DNA of 64,000 nucleotides, taken from NCBI RefSeq assembly GCF_019703515.2, contig NC_059374.1:13242245-13306244 (forward strand). Reading direction: 5' to 3'. Shown here in pieces: positions 61,148 to 64,000 of the stretch. Within the stretch, counting starts at the first letter, position 1, and every line of letters begins with the position of its first letter. The notes under the pieces were generated by a model. The model was not told where the DNA came from. It made no database searches and worked only from the letters and a program-made list of their open reading frames with translations. A program made the translations under genes and the position numbers. This DNA is from Myxocyprinus asiaticus (lineage: Eukaryota > Chordata > Actinopteri > Cypriniformes > Catostomidae).

Positions 61148-61778
61148 TAAGATTAACCAAGATTAATAAATGATGCAAAAAAGAAACTGTTCATTGTTAG
61201 TACGACTCATAGGCCTAATGCAGTTACTAATGTTAACAAATTAAGCTTAAACAAATTTTATATACAATCCTTCGGCATTGCACAAACGTGTATGAAATTG
61301 TATTATATTACAGTAATGACAATTGAGGTACAAATGTTCTTAACTGTCATGAAAATAATGTCACAATAAAAAGTAGCAAAAAATTTGTTTTGCAAGTACT
61401 TTGATTTTGGGGTGAAGCAGGTTGATGTTCTTGACAGGTTTTGTGATTTGCCGTTATCGATAATTCATTATGGCTGCAATGTAAAGACAAATTCACAACA
61501 TTCCATTCACATTGCATTATAGAAAGAAAAGACATCAGAGGATAATTTAGTCTGAAATATCCCTCTTAAGTTCGAGTCTCCTAGAAGAGCAAGGAAAAGT
61601 CCTAAAACATCTGAAAAATATTAGTACTTTGCATCATGTAGTGAGCAAATCCGATAACTGGTTTCTAAGGAAACTCAGTTAAATCAGATAAACAAACTCG
61701 ATAAACAAGCAGACTGCTTCGAGAGTCTTCTAATCCAAAAAGACAACTAATCAGAGCACTTTAAGATTCTTTTCTTAC

Positions 61779-61953
61779 CAACTCAACATACCAGAGCTGA
61801 GGAAATCCCTAGAAAACGAACAAAGTCAGACAATTCTTGATTCTTTTGCTCAGAGCTTCAGTTCAGCACCTCCTCCAGGTATTAAACACAATGAGGATTT
61901 GTTTAGTAAAACCTTTGAGGAGACCTTTTGCTGTTTCGGCCCATAATAAATAG
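61779..61953 (-). promoter_or_regulatory. candidate slc7a1 promoter and non-coding first exon
   Basis: On the minus strand a TATTTATTA box (61943-61953) is followed about 170 bases later by a good splice donor TTG/GTAAGA at 61779. A GTCACGTG E-box/CRE-like site lies upstream at about 62052. Mammalian CAT-1 promoters are TATA-less as I recall, so this is a weak guess. Confidence 0.22.
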
Positions 61954-64000
61954 AGGTACGGGGAGGCGTTTGTCTGTAGCACGAGTCAGATGCCTTTGTG
62001 GCTAATACTAACCCATTCAAACCTCACGGCTACAAATAGCACACTGTGAGGTCACGTGTAGACCAGCAGCTGTGGTGGTCACAGACACTTCTACCACCTC
62101 TCCATCAACTCTCGGTTCTAGTTTTTGCCTCTCACTGACTCCTGTCACAAATTTGAGTCTTAAAACATCAACAACATTTGATCTGAGGTCAGGTTTTGCA
62201 GTGAGCTTGTTTATATGGACACCAGAAAGCTGTTTATTGCGAGAAAGCTGCTTAAGACTCGAAATCAGCGTATGTGTTTACATGTATAAAAATAAATAAA
62301 CTTTTCGGCTTTCTCCATAAGGCCTTCCAGAGATCTTCTTCGTTCAGGTAACGTTTGAAACAGCCGAGTAATGGTATACTTTATGCGAACAATCAGACAA
62401 CAACCACACCACTGTGAAAGGCATTTAGTAGTACATTTATGAGGACCCTCAAGACTACAAGTCAAATCTTAACTAATGTGACGTTAAAATGTTATATCAA
62501 TGACATTATGACTCATTCTATGAGTAGAATTCACGTGAGGTCAGTAAAAGAAGCTGTTTTATCCACTCGATGATGATTTCATGTAATATATTTGCAGTAG
62601 ATAATGTTTAATTTGTCTTGTTTACATTCTGAATTAATGGAATTGAGCTAACACGCTACACGCGGCCATAATAGGAGCGATTACACTCTTTTATTGTAAT
62701 TTATGATGACACTGATACTACTGCAAATATGCGTGCGTAAAAGAGTGTTAATGGGCAAAATACAGACAAAAGAATGATAATAGAGGTCTATCTTACTTTG
62801 GGCAGATGTGTGAATGACTTACGCTGCAGATGGGACATGTGTGAATGGGCACTTGAGAGTATTTGAGTAGATTTTATTCCTTTTGTAGACTATTTAAACA
62901 AAACAAAATAAATCACATGGAATGGTCTTGGAAAATGTTTTTTATGAGAACGATCGTACAGGTGTAGGTAAATTTGCACCAGCCCTAATATCTCTACATT
63001 CCGATGTGTTCATGTTGACTGATTGAAAAACTTAAACAGAATTAGCTATAGGTCTTAAAAGAAGCTGGAACTTTAGGTCACACCTACCTATGACATGAAC
63101 CAATGGCAGTAAGTGTTTAGCAGCCAGTAAGAAGTTTTCCTAAAGCCCGGCGAGCTGTTACGAACCACCGAAACGACCTCAAACAACTTATTTTTATGCA
63201 GATTTTGTTTTAAATGATGTCACACCTGTTTGTTCTTCGATTTCATATGAAATATATCCGGGCCTTTACACCCCGCATACATATGGCTCAGCCAGTAAGC
63301 AGCTTTCTCCACGGCAATGTAATTTCCCCGTGATGCTTGTGTAAATAACAAACATGGGATCCGACGAAGACGTTTCTGTTTTATTCTCTGTTGCTTCGCT
63401 TGTTGTTGCCGTGTTTGTTTCCTTAATTTTCCATCGCGACCTGCAGCAGAATTGCAATTCAATAGTGGGGTTTCCCTCTAAACTTACATAAAACTATATT
63501 GGATTCCACAATATACTTGAACACATATGCGGATGTAAGGGACTTTTAAATGGGTGAGTGTGTAAATGGCCATATTTTATAATGTATGTGCTTTTTCATT
63601 TGCCACTGTACTCCAAGAAATTTTGAATTCTTTCTGCTGTGTTGACTTTTTGATATGATGTATGGCTCCATGCTATAATGTTTGTCGCCCGGGAGAAACC
63701 TGGGTGTGTTAAACGGCTTCCTCTTAATCCCTTAAATGCCGTGAGGAAAACAGTATTCTCGTTTACAGGACGTTTCAGGAATAAACCGTTTTCTTAAGCG
63801 CATGTGAACGGAATGAATGGATTTTGGTTTGGGAAGCCAGACCTTTATGTCAACTGGTCCTTTGTTTTTATTTTTATTAGAGTGGTCAACCGATTTGGGT
63901 TTTTCCAATGGTGGCCAATACATACATTAAACATTTTAAATATAGCAAATAAACAAAATATATATTTGTATAATTTTGGCTCAAGATACCCATTGATCAA

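Larger units (their letters stand above)
60015..64000. other. slc7a1 5' flank or non-coding 5' introns
   Basis: No coding exon recognised; UBL3, the next gene in human, is not in view. It holds one inverted-repeat element (60720-61147) and a candidate non-coding exon (61779-61920). Short frames near 63220-63460 and 63732-63923 match nothing I know. Confidence 0.5.

Noticed and set aside
63220..63462. 80-residue basic frame on the minus strand
   Set aside because: No recognised homology, no splice context and an overlapping second frame of similar length.
60015..64000. ubl3 exons, the next gene expected from human synteny
   Set aside because: No frame with ubiquitin-like sequence or a C-terminal CAAX-type end is visible.

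Overview
The window looks like a cyprinid-type teleost chromosome segment. It is AT-rich and intron-rich, packed with DNA transposons (Tc1-like, hAT-like, TTAA-flanked palindromic elements), tRNA-derived SINEs and decayed retroelements, and it holds parts of two ordinary vertebrate genes. All assignments come from reading the sequence and from remembered family knowledge; no search was run.

Two host genes lie on the minus strand. The left one (7628-10752) is the 5' coding part of mtus2, a microtubule plus-end-associated protein: three exons with consistent phases, the coiled-coil exons being off the left edge. The right one (34715-59914) is a complete slc7a1 (CAT-1, y+ cationic amino-acid transporter) of about 649 residues, rebuilt exon by exon with matching splice phases. 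The mtus2-slc7a1 neighbourhood is the same as on human 13q12.3.

The main finding is inside slc7a1. Two alternative versions of coding exon 6 lie in tandem: 51733-51872 is CAT-1/CAT-2B-like and 49321-49457 is CAT-2A-like. Both use the same splice phases; including both, or neither, breaks the reading frame, so they must be mutually exclusive. This is the arrangement known for mammalian SLC7A2, where it switches a high-affinity for a low-affinity transporter. A full-length Tc1-like transposon with an intact 345-residue transposase sits in the short intron between the two exons.

Layout: 1-2072 is non-coding with one palindromic element. 2073-5402 is a Gmr1-like Ty3/gypsy element with both LTRs, a 5-bp target duplication, a tRNA-Phe-type primer site and integrase ahead of reverse transcriptase. 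5640-7430 holds two purine-rich satellite blocks around a 730-bp module. 7628-10752 is mtus2. 10.8-34.7 kb is the space between the genes (or mtus2 5' intron): a truncated LINE, SINEs, hAT-like MITEs, nested elements and a gag-only LTR element. 34.7-59.9 kb is slc7a1, its introns filled by Tc1-like, fold-back and LINE copies. 60-64 kb is 5' flank or 5'UTR introns of slc7a1, with a candidate first exon near 61.8 kb.
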